Part shown: piece by piece, positions 1 to 8,598 of the stretch
Layout of the letters: every line of letters starts with the position of its first letter
Position numbering within the stretch: the stretch's first letter is position 1
NCBI GenBank assembly: GCA_963726775.1
Contig: CAVSDL010000009.1
Location: 372,001-436,000, forward strand
Length of the DNA stretch: 64,000 bases
Direction: 5' to 3'
DNA from: CAIWHR01 sp963726775
GTDB taxonomy: Bacteria > Pseudomonadota > Gammaproteobacteria > Burkholderiales > Casimicrobiaceae
Notes under the pieces: generated by a model
What the model was told of the DNA's origin: nothing
The model's database searches: none
Seen by the model: the letters and a program-made list of their open reading frames with translations, nothing else
Translations under genes and position numbers: made by a program

Positions 1-50
1 TGAGAAAGGCGGTTTGGTCATCCGGCACGATCCGCCTCAGTGCGTTGACA

Positions 51-1046
51 CTACTTGATCGCCCTGATGTCGTCGGGCAGAAATCGCGTATCGACGAGCT
101 TGGTGTAGTCGACTTCCCCGGTGATCGCGCCGACCGAACGCTGGGCTTCGATCATGCGCTTCAAGCCGTCGAGATAAATCTGGCCGTCGCCCCAATACGG
201 CACACCTTTCGTCGTGCTCGTCGTCAGGTTGCGCACGGCGCTCCGCGCGACTTCGGGCTCGATGTTGTATTGCTTGGCCACGATATCGGCGGCCTCGTCC
301 GGATGTTCCTTCATGAACTGCACCGCCTTGCGCCGCGCGCGGATCACCGCACGTATGAAGTCGCCGCGCTTCTCCATCATTTCCACCGTCGCCACGCCCA
401 CGACGTTGTCGAGAGGCGGCAGCACGTCGCTTGCCACGACCACGGCACGGTACTTGTTCTTGACCTTTGACCAGAGGGGCTCGGTGATGGGCGTGATGTC
501 GATGAGACCTGCGTCCAGCGCGGCGACACCTTCGCCGAATCCGCCCGTCTTGACGAGCTCGACGTCCTCGGGCTTGTAACCCGCCGCTTGCAGCAGCATG
601 TTCGCCAGCGCCTGGCTGGTGGAACGCGGGTTCGTGTAGCCCATCTTCCTGCCCTTCAGGTCCTTGATCGTCTTGATGGGAGAATCGAGCTTCACGGCCC
701 AGACGAACTCGGCCACGGTCAGGACGTTGTCGCTGACGATCCTGAGGTCCGCGCCCGCCAGGACTGCGGAGACGACGACGCCGGGGTTCACTTCGCCGTA
801 GGGCACGCCGCCCCCGGCCAGCATGTTGCGCAGCGTAGTCCCGCCACCCGCCGACGAGATGAGGCCGGTGATGTTGAGTCCCTCGTCCTTGAAATAGCCC
901 TTGGCCAGCGCGACCCCGAACGGCATGCCGTTGGCCGAAACACCGTAGTTGCTGACCACGATCTCTTCCGCCTTCGCACCCACGGCCGTTGCAAGAACGA
1001 GGCCTGCGAACAGCGAACCGATGAACAACGTAACCAGGCGATTCAT
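51..1046 (-). CDS. ABC transporter periplasmic substrate-binding protein, NMT1/SsuA-like
   Basis: A 331-aa secreted solute-binding protein of the NMT1/SsuA/TauA-like group, which delivers small organic or sulfur/nitrogen compounds to an inner-membrane ABC importer. The ATG at 1046 is chosen because AGGAGGA sits just upstream and a clean signal peptide follows (MNRLVTLFIGSLFAGLVLAT, cleavage near AKA-EE). An in-frame start 45 bases further upstream would add a non-signal tail. The mature part has the usual early motif ANGMPFGVALAKGYFKDEGL and a Ser-Ala-Gly-Gly-Gly-Thr-Thr ligand-loop segment. Cognate permease and ATPase genes are not seen. They could lie beyond the left edge, downstream of this gene. 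The substrate cannot be read from sequence. Confidence 0.85.
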   Translation of the reverse strand: MNRLVTLFIGSLFAGLVLATAVGAKAEEIVVSNYGVSANGMPFGVALAKGYFKDEGLNITGLISSAGGGTTLRNMLAGGGVPYGEVNPGVVVSAVLAGADLRIVSDNVLTVAEFVWAVKLDSPIKTIKDLKGRKMGYTNPRSTSQALANMLLQAAGYKPEDVELVKTGGFGEGVAALDAGLIDITPITEPLWSKVKNKYRAVVVASDVLPPLDNVVGVATVEMMEKRGDFIRAVIRARRKAVQFMKEHPDEAADIVAKQYNIEPEVARSAVRNLTTSTTKGVPYWGDGQIYLDGLKRMIEAQRSVGAITGEVDYTKLVDTRFLPDDIRAIK

Positions 1047-1608
1047 GATGCGTTCCTCCTGCAGTGCTTTCATTATCGATGCGATCGTCAAATGCCGCGG
1101 TGTCGTGAACTTCCGCTTTGCCGATGCCTCAAGCGTCCATCATTCGCGATCACTTCTTGTCGGGAGCGGCGTGAGAATGGATCGGCTTGGCGGAAGATGA
1201 TAGATCCCTGTCGCCAAAATTGGCCGCCAACGCCATGGGAGGAAGCACGAATTTGACGTGAGGTCATTGAAAGATATATACTTTATGGATTAGGAAAGGC
1301 CCTCACTTCAGACATGTTGGCAGCCGCGGCATTCGTACGGCTGCCGAGGGCTCGCGACCAGAGCCCGAAATAGCTTGTCGACGAGGCATTGCGAGAAACA
1401 CCGCTCAGTCACGTTGTAGCGCTCCGTCGAAGCAAATCACCTGGCGCAAAGGCAGAGTGACCGCGGACGTTGCGTGCGCGGCTGCGTCGATAATGTAGCA
1501 AAGGTACTTGCGGTGTCGGTGCGCGGATCATTGTCGTGACGCAACGTAGGGGTAGCGGGCGGCACTTTCTCATGAATCCGTGCGGTTCGCATTTCAAAGA
1601 ATGAGCAC
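1047..1608. other. Intergenic region between divergent genes, no gene seen
   Basis: This 562-base stretch separates the binding-protein gene (minus strand) from the acyltransferase gene (plus strand). It includes a short AT-rich patch around 1265-1300 that could carry promoters. The small frames inside it have no ribosome binding site and no recognisable product. Neither the sigma-54 signature nor the 19-bp upstream element of the PEP-CTERM genes was found here. Confidence 0.4.
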
Positions 1609-2418
1609 ATGCGGCTGTTGTTGTGGGAAGCGACATGCGCGTTCTCGGAAAAGGTTGATCGCACGTGGATACGTCCGCCGATCAAAGAGGGGAACGGGGC
1701 TCCAGACCAGCTCACCCCGCATTTCACGTTTGGTCATCTGTCGTTTAGCGAGGCGTTGGCAATGCACCGCGAAATCTTCGCGCTTCGCTACGAGGTCTAC
1801 TGCCTCGAGCGCGGTTTTCTCGATTCCAAGCAATTTCAGGATGGGCTCGAGTCGGACGAGTACGACGAGGAAGCGGCCCATTTTACGGCGCACAGCCGCA
1901 GGAACGAACTCGTGGGATCGCTGCGACTCGTCCATCCGCCGCTTTCGAAATCCTTTCCGTTCGAAAACCACTGTTACAAGCTGTTCGAAGACATCGTTCT
2001 TCCCCCGCGGGAAGAGTCCGGCGAAGTGTCCCGGCTGGTCGTGCGCAAGGACTACCGCCGCCGCGCGGGGGATTCGCTGCCAGGCGTAGCGGAAGAATTT
2101 ACGACCGGCGGTCCCATCGTTCTGCCCATCCCGCGCGCGCCGGGCGAGCGTCGCACCAACAGCCCGGAAATCCTGCTGGGACTGTACCGCGAGATGTACC
2201 AGTACAGCCTGCAAAAGGGAATTCGTTATTGGTATGCCGCGATGGAAAGGCCGTTGGCGCGCGCGTTGACTCGCCTCCAATTCGAGTTCACGCCCATCGG
2301 CATGGAAACCGACTACTACGGTCCGGTTACTCCTTATCTGGCCGATCTTCGGGAACTGGAGCGCAGGCTTGGGGAGAGCAGTCCGCAGATGCTGGCCTGG
2401 TTCCGCACCGAGGTGTGA
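1609..2418 (+). CDS. PEP-CTERM/exosortase system-associated acyltransferase (GNAT, N-acyl amino acid synthase-like)
   Basis: A 269-aa GNAT-fold acyltransferase of the group that co-occurs with exosortase/PEP-CTERM systems and is related to FeeM-type N-acyl amino acid synthases and autoinducer synthases. The core is visible: FALRYEVYCLERGFL near residues 58-72, the acidic stretch LESDEYDEEAAHF, the strand LVGSLRLVHP, and EVSRLVVRKDYRR, the typical acyl-carrier-binding strand and helix. The C-terminal half contains RYWYAAMERPLARAL. Family members probably join an acyl group from acyl-ACP to an amine. The true substrate here is unknown. The gene lies 9 bases upstream of an adenylate-forming-enzyme gene, suggesting co-transcription. 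No exosortase gene is in the window. Several near-equivalent starts exist, so the N-terminus is uncertain. Confidence 0.82.
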   Translation: MRLLLWEATCAFSEKVDRTWIRPPIKEGNGAPDQLTPHFTFGHLSFSEALAMHREIFALRYEVYCLERGFLDSKQFQDGLESDEYDEEAAHFTAHSRRNELVGSLRLVHPPLSKSFPFENHCYKLFEDIVLPPREESGEVSRLVVRKDYRRRAGDSLPGVAEEFTTGGPIVLPIPRAPGERRTNSPEILLGLYREMYQYSLQKGIRYWYAAMERPLARALTRLQFEFTPIGMETDYYGPVTPYLADLRELERRLGESSPQMLAWFRTEV

Positions 2419-2427
2419 ACAGACGCG

Positions 2428-3867
2428 GTGCCGATGAGAGCGGCTCTTGCCAAGCTGTCCAGGCGCTACATTCGTTCGCGGATTGCGCGATTCACGCCGG
2501 ACGAGCTCGGTCGGCTGAGTCACCGGAAGTTGCTGCGTTGCTTTCGCCGCGCGGCCAGGAAGTCCCCTGCGTATCGAACGCTGCTCGTCGAGGCGGGCGT
2601 GAGTCCGAGAGAGATTCGCGCGCTGGAGGATTTCGTCAAGCGCTGTCCGATCCTCGAAAAATCCAATACGCTTCTTCGATTTCGGCTTGACGAGCTGATT
2701 GCCCGAGACGTCCGCGCGCGCGACATCGCGTCGATACTTACAAGTTCCGGTCACGGCGGTGGCGGATTCGCGCTTGGTCTCGCCACGCGCGCTCAGGCGA
2801 ACAGGACCCGGGGGACGGTCGATATCGGCCTGGAGCTGGCATTCGACATCGACCGCCGGCGCACGCTCCTGATCAACTGTTTGCCGATGGGCGTGACTTT
2901 CCAGTCCAACGCGGTGTGCGTGGCGAACGTCAGTGTTCGCGAAGACATGGCCTGCGCGATCGTCGAGCAGTCTGGCAGTCTGTTCGACCAGATCATCCTG
3001 TGTGGAGATCCGCTTTTTCTGAAGCGTCTTTGCGACTTCTCGGAGGTTCACGGAACAGACTGGAGTCGTCACCGGATGAACGCCATCATCGGCGAAGAAA
3101 CGTTCCCGGAATCCTATCGCGACTACCTGGCCACGACGCTTCACATAAGTCCGGACGCCACCGGAGGCGGCTTCATAGGCAGTTCGATGGGAGTGGCCGA
3201 GCTGGGGCTCAACCTGTTCTACGAAACGCGGGAGACGGTCGCACTGAGACGGGCCTGCCTGCGTGACGTCCATACCCCATCGCAGCTGCTCGGTCTGACA
3301 GTTCCTTCCGCCCCTCTCCCCACATTTCTGGCATACAACCCGTTACGCACTTTTGTGGAGATTGTCGCGCCTGACCAGCATGGCACGGGCGATCTTCTGG
3401 TCACCATGCTCGACCGGCGCGCACCGATTCCGCTCATGCGTTACAAGACCGGCGACCGGGCACAACGAATCGATCCGACAAAGCTCGCAGCCACACTCGA
3501 TGCCGGAAATCCGTCAATCAAGTCTTCGGCGTTTCCCATCATCGCGCTCCATGGGCGCGCCAAGGACTTCTTGCCTTCCGGATGGCACGTCGATAATTTC
3601 AAGGACGCGTTGTACCAACGTCGCGATGTTGCCCGGCAGATGAGCGGCGCGTTTCGCCTGTCGCAACGCGCGGAAGCGCTGCATTGGGAGGTTCAGCTCA
3701 CCCGTGACAGCGAGGCGAGTCCCGCCGAGATGGCCTCGGCGCTGCGGGCCGGATTGCCCTCCTTGTCGGGGCGAGAACCGCCAACCGTCGCCTGCCACCC
3801 CTACGATCAGTTCCAGTACGGTCGGACCCTGGACTACGAGCGCAAGTTCGTCTATTGGCAGGGATGA
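2428..3867 (+). CDS. PaaK/CapK-like adenylate-forming enzyme linked to the acyltransferase
   Basis: A 479-aa protein distantly resembling phenylacetate-CoA ligase (PaaK) and CapK adenylating enzymes. Visible landmarks are the N-terminal helix with RKSPAYRTLL, an ATP-loop-like segment TSSGHGGGGFAL near residue 110, RYKTGDR near 335 (compare Y-R-T-G-D in adenylating enzymes) and the hinge-like HGRAKDFLPSG. The P-loop-like segment is unusual: the normal Thr-Thr-Gly and following Lys/Pro are replaced by His and a run of Gly, so adenylation activity is not assured. The start is GTG at 2428, with an ATG two codons later. With the upstream acyltransferase it could form a two-step acyl-activation/transfer pair. 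That pairing is inference from adjacency. Confidence 0.6.
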   Translation: MPMRAALAKLSRRYIRSRIARFTPDELGRLSHRKLLRCFRRAARKSPAYRTLLVEAGVSPREIRALEDFVKRCPILEKSNTLLRFRLDELIARDVRARDIASILTSSGHGGGGFALGLATRAQANRTRGTVDIGLELAFDIDRRRTLLINCLPMGVTFQSNAVCVANVSVREDMACAIVEQSGSLFDQIILCGDPLFLKRLCDFSEVHGTDWSRHRMNAIIGEETFPESYRDYLATTLHISPDATGGGFIGSSMGVAELGLNLFYETRETVALRRACLRDVHTPSQLLGLTVPSAPLPTFLAYNPLRTFVEIVAPDQHGTGDLLVTMLDRRAPIPLMRYKTGDRAQRIDPTKLAATLDAGNPSIKSSAFPIIALHGRAKDFLPSGWHVDNFKDALYQRRDVARQMSGAFRLSQRAEALHWEVQLTRDSEASPAEMASALRAGLPSLSGREPPTVACHPYDQFQYGRTLDYERKFVYWQG

Positions 3868-3979
3868 TTCCTGGACGATGGGCCACCGCCGGAGCCAGCG
3901 CGGCGTGGCTCAGATTTCAAGTAGAGGCTTGGCCATTAGCTTCGGGGCCGTGGCCCTTGCGAAGACAAGCGATAGGCGC

Positions 3980-3998
3980 TGTCGAGTTTTTTTACAAT
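3980..3998 (+). promoter_or_regulatory. Candidate enhancer (UAS) of the PEP-CTERM regulon, copy A
   Basis: TGTCGA-GTTTTTT-TACAAT. It starts 102 bp upstream of the sigma-54 element at 4082 and matches three other sites in the window (TGTCGR-N7-TACRNY). The outer TGT and ACA form a dyad with an 11-base gap, as expected for a dimeric Fis-type activator. A near-copy with a shorter gap (TGTCGA-N5-TACATT) is at 4023-4039. The interval down to the promoter is AT-rich and could bend. Confidence 0.6.
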
Positions 3999-4081
3999 TG
4001 ATACCCGTCACTCGCATATCGATGTCGACAACTTACATTATTATCCTTAATAATCATGTAGCTATGAAAAACAGTCGGGGC

Positions 4082-4097
4082 TGGCACGACCAATGCT
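4082..4097 (+). promoter_or_regulatory. Sigma-54 (-24/-12) promoter of the PEP-CTERM gene at 4144
   Basis: TGGCACGACCAATGCT matches the consensus TGGCACG-N4-TTGCW at all fixed positions except one (A for T), with exact GG-to-GC spacing. Predicted transcription start is near 4108, giving a leader of about 36 bases before the ATG at 4144. It requires RpoN and an enhancer-binding activator. Confidence 0.75.
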
Positions 4098-4143
4098 TTT
4101 GCTCAGGCAAGGTCCTTGAGGCCAATCACCGAAGGGAATTGAC

Positions 4144-5013
4144 ATGATCACGAGAAAAATCTATTCGGCCGTCGCGGGCCTCGCGCTGGCGCTGGGGGTG
4201 ATGGGCTCGGCAAATGCACTCGTGATAACTGCGGGCGATATCAAGTTCACGATCGACAACTACGATGCCGGTACGACCGGCTACGGGAACAGTCCCGGTC
4301 TCAAATGTAGCTCGGTAGCCGCGTGTGACTCCGTCGTTGGGATCGCGCCAGCTGTCGGCGGCATCGGGTCCGAAGATACATGGGGCATTTTTTCCGTTTC
4401 TTCGATAACAAACATCAACACGGCAGCGATCCTTTTCACCCGAGGCGTGGATGGTTTTCTGATTGGCATGTTCCATGGGCTTGACGACCAGGCGGTTGAG
4501 GTCACCTGCGGAATTACGGGATGCAGTACGACTGCACTCGCCGTCGGGGGAGAGTTCGAACTCTATACGTCCGCAACGGACTACACACCGGCTGGGGGCG
4601 CTGCAGCACGGACCTCGGCGACCACGTATCCGGGAATTCCGACCACCGGACTGTACCTGTCGGGCATCTTCGGCACCGGAGTGCTTTTCGGCGACCCTAC
4701 GTCGACCTATGTGACCTCCTATAACAACGCGGGGTTTGCGGGTGCGGGCCAAGGGTTCATGGACATCACCGGAGGCTCTGCGCAATCCACGTTCGACACG
4801 AACAAGCTAATCGACCCCAACGGGGGAGCGCACGACCTCTTCCTGGACGTGACGTTCAATGACGTGAACGGAGCCGCATCCAGCATCGGTTGGCTCGTGA
4901 CCTCCGCAGGTCAGGTCAAAGGCGTGGCAATCCCAGAGCCAGGTTCACTCGCGCTGCTGGGTCTGGGAATCGTCGCGGCCGGGTGGGCTACCCGTCGCCG
5001 CAAGACGGCATAG
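4144..5013 (+). CDS. PEP-CTERM sorting domain-containing secreted protein
   Basis: A 289-aa exported protein carrying an N-terminal signal peptide (MITRKIYSAVAGLALALGVM, cleavage near SANA) and a C-terminal PEP-CTERM tail: IPEPGSLALLGLG, then a hydrophobic stretch, then ATRRRK. In this system exosortase recognises the tail and moves the protein to the surface or exopolysaccharide matrix. The middle (about residues 28-255) is rich in Gly, Ser and Thr, has two Cys pairs and no catalytic signature. AAGGGA precedes the ATG. The gene is a single unit with its own sigma-54 promoter (4082), an upstream element (3980) and a strong terminator (5040). The specific function is not known. Confidence 0.9.
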   Translation: MITRKIYSAVAGLALALGVMGSANALVITAGDIKFTIDNYDAGTTGYGNSPGLKCSSVAACDSVVGIAPAVGGIGSEDTWGIFSVSSITNINTAAILFTRGVDGFLIGMFHGLDDQAVEVTCGITGCSTTALAVGGEFELYTSATDYTPAGGAAARTSATTYPGIPTTGLYLSGIFGTGVLFGDPTSTYVTSYNNAGFAGAGQGFMDITGGSAQSTFDTNKLIDPNGGAHDLFLDVTFNDVNGAASSIGWLVTSAGQVKGVAIPEPGSLALLGLGIVAAGWATRRRKTA

Positions 5014-5039
5014 CAGCAAGCGACAATAGGGTTCGACAG

Positions 5040-5069
5040 CCGCTTGGCACGCGCCAAGCGGTTTTTTTT
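5040..5069 (+). terminator. Rho-independent terminator after the PEP-CTERM gene
   Basis: A nine-base-pair stem CCGCTTGGC / GCCAAGCGG with loop ACGC is followed by a run of Ts. It isolates the PEP-CTERM transcript from the ABC permease genes starting at 5096. Confidence 0.93.
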
Positions 5070-5095
5070 GCTCCCTGTTCAGGCAAGATTGGGGG

Positions 5096-6373
5096 ATGCC
5101 GGCGTCGCGACCCTTCCTTCCCGGCCTCGCGCGCTTCCGCTCGCAAGGATTGGGCTGGTTCGCCGGTTTCAGGATGGCGACGCGCAACCTGCTCCGGCAC
5201 CGCCGCCGTTCGCTGATCGCCGTGTCCTCGGTGGCCTTCGGCATCGCGGCGTTGGTCGTGGCCAGCGGCTTCACCGAGTGGATGTTCGTCGACTTCCGCG
5301 AAGCGACGATCGAATCGCAATACGCCCACGTCCAGATCACCCGGCGCGGCTTTCACGAGTACGGCACGTCCGATCCGTTTCGCTACCTGCTGGCGCCGGA
5401 CACCGGCGCGAAGTCGACCGACCAAGTCCCCCATTTGCGCTCGCTGGCGCCGCGCCTGATGCTCACCGGCCTCATCAGTCGCGGCGAAACAACCGTTTCG
5501 TTCACAGGCGAAGGACTCGACCCGGCGAAAGATCTGACCGAGGACCGTTCGCTGCGCATTTTGCAGGGCAACAAGCTTCAGTCCTCCGATCGCAACGAGG
5601 TTCTGCTCGGGCGGGGGCTCGCCACATTGCTCGGCGCTGGCGCGGGAGACAACGTCGTATTGCTCGTAAACACGCCAAAGGGAGGCATCAACGCGCTGGA
5701 TGCCCGCGTCGCAGGAGTCTTCGCATCGGTGAGCAAGGCCTACGACGACAGCGCGCTGCTGGTGACGATCGGGATGGCGCGCGCGTTGCTGAAAGTGAAC
5801 GGCGTACATGCCTGGCTGATCTATCTGGACGACACGCGCCATGCGCAAGACGTCGCGACCGGCTTGCGCCAGCGGCTCGACCCGAAATTGTTCGAAGTTC
5901 GAACCTGGGATCAGCTCGCTGATTTCTACACTCGCGCGGTCGCGCTGTTGCGGGAGCAGCTGGAGGTGGTGCGCATCATCGTCGCCGCGATCATCCTGCT
6001 GGGCATCGGCAATACCATGATGATGAGCGTGGTGGAGCGTACCGGCGAGATCGGAACCTCCATGGCGTTGGGTGTGAAGCGCAGAACTCTGCTGGGCCAG
6101 TTTCTGATTGAAGGCGCTACGATCGGCGTAGTGGGCGGGATCGTCGGACTCGCGCTGGCGTTCCTGATCGGAGCCGCGCTGGGCGCGCTGCATATCGAGA
6201 TGCCGCCGCCGCCGGGGCTCACCCGCGGCTACGTCGCCAATGTGCTGATCGGCACGCCGATCGTCATGGAAGCGATGCTCATTGCCGTCGGCACCACCAC
6301 GCTGGCGAGCCTCTATCCGGCCTGGAAGGCCTCGCGCATGGTGATCGTCGACGCCATCCGGCACAACCGCTAG
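5096..6373 (+). CDS. ABC transporter permease, FtsX/MacB/LolE-like
   Basis: A 425-aa inner-membrane permease of the FtsX-like group: a cytosolic N-terminus with NLLRHRRRSLIAV leads into the first membrane helix, then a large periplasmic domain (about residues 60-285), then three C-terminal helices (about 290-410) ending in the ASRMVIVDAIRHNR tail. The family couples ATP hydrolysis to extraction of lipids or lipoproteins from the membrane, or to other mechanical work on the envelope, rather than pumping through a pore. A paralogue begins 10 bases downstream, so the two probably form a heterodimer. ATG 5096 is preceded by GGGGG at short spacing. ATG 5174 is an alternative start. The likely ATPase is encoded at 8599. 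Confidence 0.85.
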   Translation: MPASRPFLPGLARFRSQGLGWFAGFRMATRNLLRHRRRSLIAVSSVAFGIAALVVASGFTEWMFVDFREATIESQYAHVQITRRGFHEYGTSDPFRYLLAPDTGAKSTDQVPHLRSLAPRLMLTGLISRGETTVSFTGEGLDPAKDLTEDRSLRILQGNKLQSSDRNEVLLGRGLATLLGAGAGDNVVLLVNTPKGGINALDARVAGVFASVSKAYDDSALLVTIGMARALLKVNGVHAWLIYLDDTRHAQDVATGLRQRLDPKLFEVRTWDQLADFYTRAVALLREQLEVVRIIVAAIILLGIGNTMMMSVVERTGEIGTSMALGVKRRTLLGQFLIEGATIGVVGGIVGLALAFLIGAALGALHIEMPPPPGLTRGYVANVLIGTPIVMEAMLIAVGTTTLASLYPAWKASRMVIVDAIRHNR

Positions 6374-6383
6374 GACGGCTTCC

Positions 6384-7604
6384 GTGCTCGCGCTCCTGAA
6401 ACTTGCATTGCGCAACGTCGCGCGGCACAAGGGTCGCACCGCGCTGACGCTCGCGTCCGTGGTTTTTGGCGTCGTGGCCTTGATTCTCAGCGGTGGATTC
6501 ATCGAGGACACCATCGTCGAAGTCGGCGAGTCGATGATCCACTCTCATTCCGGGCATCTGCAGGTGAGCCGACAGGGTTATTCGACGCATGGCTCGCAGA
6601 GCCCCGAAAAATATCTTGTCGATCGGCCCGAGTCACTCCGCAAGATCCTTGCCGGCACGCCGGGTGTGGATGATGTGCTGCTGCGCATCAGCTTTTCCGG
6701 ACTCTTGAACAATGGCCGCTCCGACTGGCCCATCCTCGGTGAGGGCGTTGAACCCGATCGCGAAGCCCGACTTGGCAGCTACGTCACGCTGGCAGGCGGA
6801 CGACAGCTCAAGGCAGGCGACAAGTACGGGACGATGATCGGCCACGGCGTCGCCCGCTCGCTCAATCTCAAGCCCGGCGATCCGGTGACGCTATTGGTCA
6901 GCACGGCGGGCGGTGCTGCCAATTCGCTGGATCTCGAAGTCGTCGGCATTTTTCAGACCTTCTCCAAGGATTACGATGCCCGGGTCGTGCGCATCCCGCT
7001 GGCCGCTGCGCAGGAACTCCTTGCGACGACCGGCGCGCATACAGCGGTGGTTACGCTCGAGAAAACGCCGGACACGGATCGGGTCGCCGCCGCCTTGCAA
7101 GCCAATCTTGCCGGCGCCGGACTCGAAATCAAGACGTGGGTAGAGCTCAACGATTTCTACACGCAGACCATAGCGCTCTACGAGCAGCAATTCGGTTTTC
7201 TGGTCGTCATCATCCTCATCATGCTGATGCTCAGCGTCTCGAACATGGTCAACCTGGGAGTCTTCGAGCGAGTCGGCGAGTTTGGGACCATGCTTGCCAT
7301 CGGGAACCGATCGCAGCGAGTCTATTTCCTTGTCGTCGCAGAGGGATTGGTGCTTGGCTTGATCGGCAGCGCGCTGGGCGTGATCATCGGGACAGCGCTT
7401 GCCGTCGCGATTTCCGCAATCGGAATCCCGATGCCCCCACCGCCCAACGCTGACCTGGGCTACACGTCGCGTATCCTCGTCGTCCCCGCTACGATTGCTC
7501 TGGCGTTCGTAATCGGGATCGTCGCGGCCGTGTTGGCGTCTGTCGTGCCGGCAAGCAAGGTAAGTCGAATGGAGATTGCCGAGGCGCTTCGTCACAGCGT
7601 CTGA
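6384..7604 (+). CDS. ABC transporter permease, FtsX/MacB/LolE-like (second subunit)
   Basis: A 406-aa paralogue of the preceding permease with the same plan: RNVARHKGRTALTLASVVFG at the first helix, a periplasmic domain, three C-terminal helices and a conserved tail SKVSRMEIAEALRHSV. It starts with GTG at 6384, 10 bases after the previous stop, so the two are almost certainly co-translated. Both share a short motif MPPPP before the penultimate helix, showing they arose by duplication. Together with the LolA-like protein (7734), the ATPase (8599) and the outer-membrane protein (9363), it suggests a LolCDE-like but distinct envelope export machine. The cargo is unknown. Confidence 0.85.
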   Translation: MLALLKLALRNVARHKGRTALTLASVVFGVVALILSGGFIEDTIVEVGESMIHSHSGHLQVSRQGYSTHGSQSPEKYLVDRPESLRKILAGTPGVDDVLLRISFSGLLNNGRSDWPILGEGVEPDREARLGSYVTLAGGRQLKAGDKYGTMIGHGVARSLNLKPGDPVTLLVSTAGGAANSLDLEVVGIFQTFSKDYDARVVRIPLAAAQELLATTGAHTAVVTLEKTPDTDRVAAALQANLAGAGLEIKTWVELNDFYTQTIALYEQQFGFLVVIILIMLMLSVSNMVNLGVFERVGEFGTMLAIGNRSQRVYFLVVAEGLVLGLIGSALGVIIGTALAVAISAIGIPMPPPPNADLGYTSRILVVPATIALAFVIGIVAAVLASVVPASKVSRMEIAEALRHSV

Positions 7605-7733
7605 CCGGAGAGCAGGAAATGCGGCAAGGGGCGCGCTGTTCCGCCGCCCCACCCGGCGTCGCGAATGGCATCGTCATCGCGATCTCGGCGCCCAAGGTGA
7701 CATCAACGGGTACTGAACCGGTTCGCGCGGAAA

Positions 7734-8507
7734 CTATTCGAGCCGCTTCAGGTAGTCTTTGGTGAAAATCTTGTCGGGCAGTTCCCGCAATCGCATGTCC
7801 GCATACTCCAGCACCGACTCTTCGTCCATGCGCAGCGCGTCCTGCATAACCAGGCGGGTGGGGCGCACGCGGCCCGCCTGCCGCTCGAATTTCTGATACA
7901 GGCAGGTCTTCAGCAGGCGATCGGACAACGAATAGAACTCGGCCTTGTGCGGCCAGTGGTTCGACTGGCGAACCCAGTAAAGCACTCGATGGTACGTAAC
8001 GCCGTGGTCGACGGCGATCAACTCGAGAACGTACATCGGTTCGCCATCGACCTTTTCGGTCCTGAGAATGCGAGGCTTGTAGTCGCCGGAAAAATTGGCC
8101 CGCGCAAGGTCGCCGTTCGCGACGGCGCCGGTCAGGCGCTGCGCCAAGGGAAACCGCACCGGTTGCGAAACGGAAGGCAGGAAGATCCAGAGGTCGTGGC
8201 CTTTCATGAGCATGATCTGACCGCGTTCCGAGGCGGGCTCGGTAGTCATCACCACGGTGTTTTCATTGCCCTTCGAAAGAACGCGGTACTTCCTGGCGTC
8301 GATGGGTTCGCCCGGGACGGTCGTGCTGACGGTGATACCGACCTCGAAGCCCTCCGCCGGAAAGCGGACCTGGTCGGCTTTCTGCACGATCGATACCGCC
8401 AGCGCGTCGTCGCCGGCAGGCGGGCTCTCGTCGGCATTGCCGGGTACCGGCAGGGCGAGCGCGACAGCCAGTGCAATGGAGCGAGCGACCACGATGCGTG
8501 CCGACAT
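7734..8507 (-). CDS. Periplasmic LolA-like outer membrane lipoprotein-sorting protein
   Basis: A 257-aa protein with a signal peptide (start ATG at 8507, MSARIVVARSIALAVALALP, cleavage near GNA-DE), then a beta-rich domain of the LolA-like family often annotated 'outer membrane lipoprotein-sorting protein'. Recognisable parts are SIVQKADQVRFPAEGFEV, KGHDLWIFLPSVSQPVRFP and a C-terminal KDYLKRLE. Family members are half-barrels that bind lipid or acyl chains and ferry them across the periplasm. The gene lies between, and opposite to, the permease pair and the ATPase plus outer-membrane protein, which fits a shuttle role in one export path. No strong ribosome binding site is seen, so the start is moderately certain. 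Confidence 0.75.
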   Translation of the reverse strand: MSARIVVARSIALAVALALPVPGNADESPPAGDDALAVSIVQKADQVRFPAEGFEVGITVSTTVPGEPIDARKYRVLSKGNENTVVMTTEPASERGQIMLMKGHDLWIFLPSVSQPVRFPLAQRLTGAVANGDLARANFSGDYKPRILRTEKVDGEPMYVLELIAVDHGVTYHRVLYWVRQSNHWPHKAEFYSLSDRLLKTCLYQKFERQAGRVRPTRLVMQDALRMDEESVLEYADMRLRELPDKIFTKDYLKRLE

Positions 8508-8598
8508 TTTTGCGCGGGAAGTCAAAACGCTATAACCTAGCAATCGCGATCCACACACTCGATAGTATAGCTACCGCGCCTCGATCCGTCGCTCTTCG

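Noticed and set aside
4988..6514. Long minus-strand open frame opposite the first ABC permease (and similar frames at 8871-10262, 28811-30148, 39380-40882 and 43546-44838).
   Set aside because: All lie opposite well-supported genes, are rich in Arg/Ala/Gly as expected for shadows, and contain no known motif.
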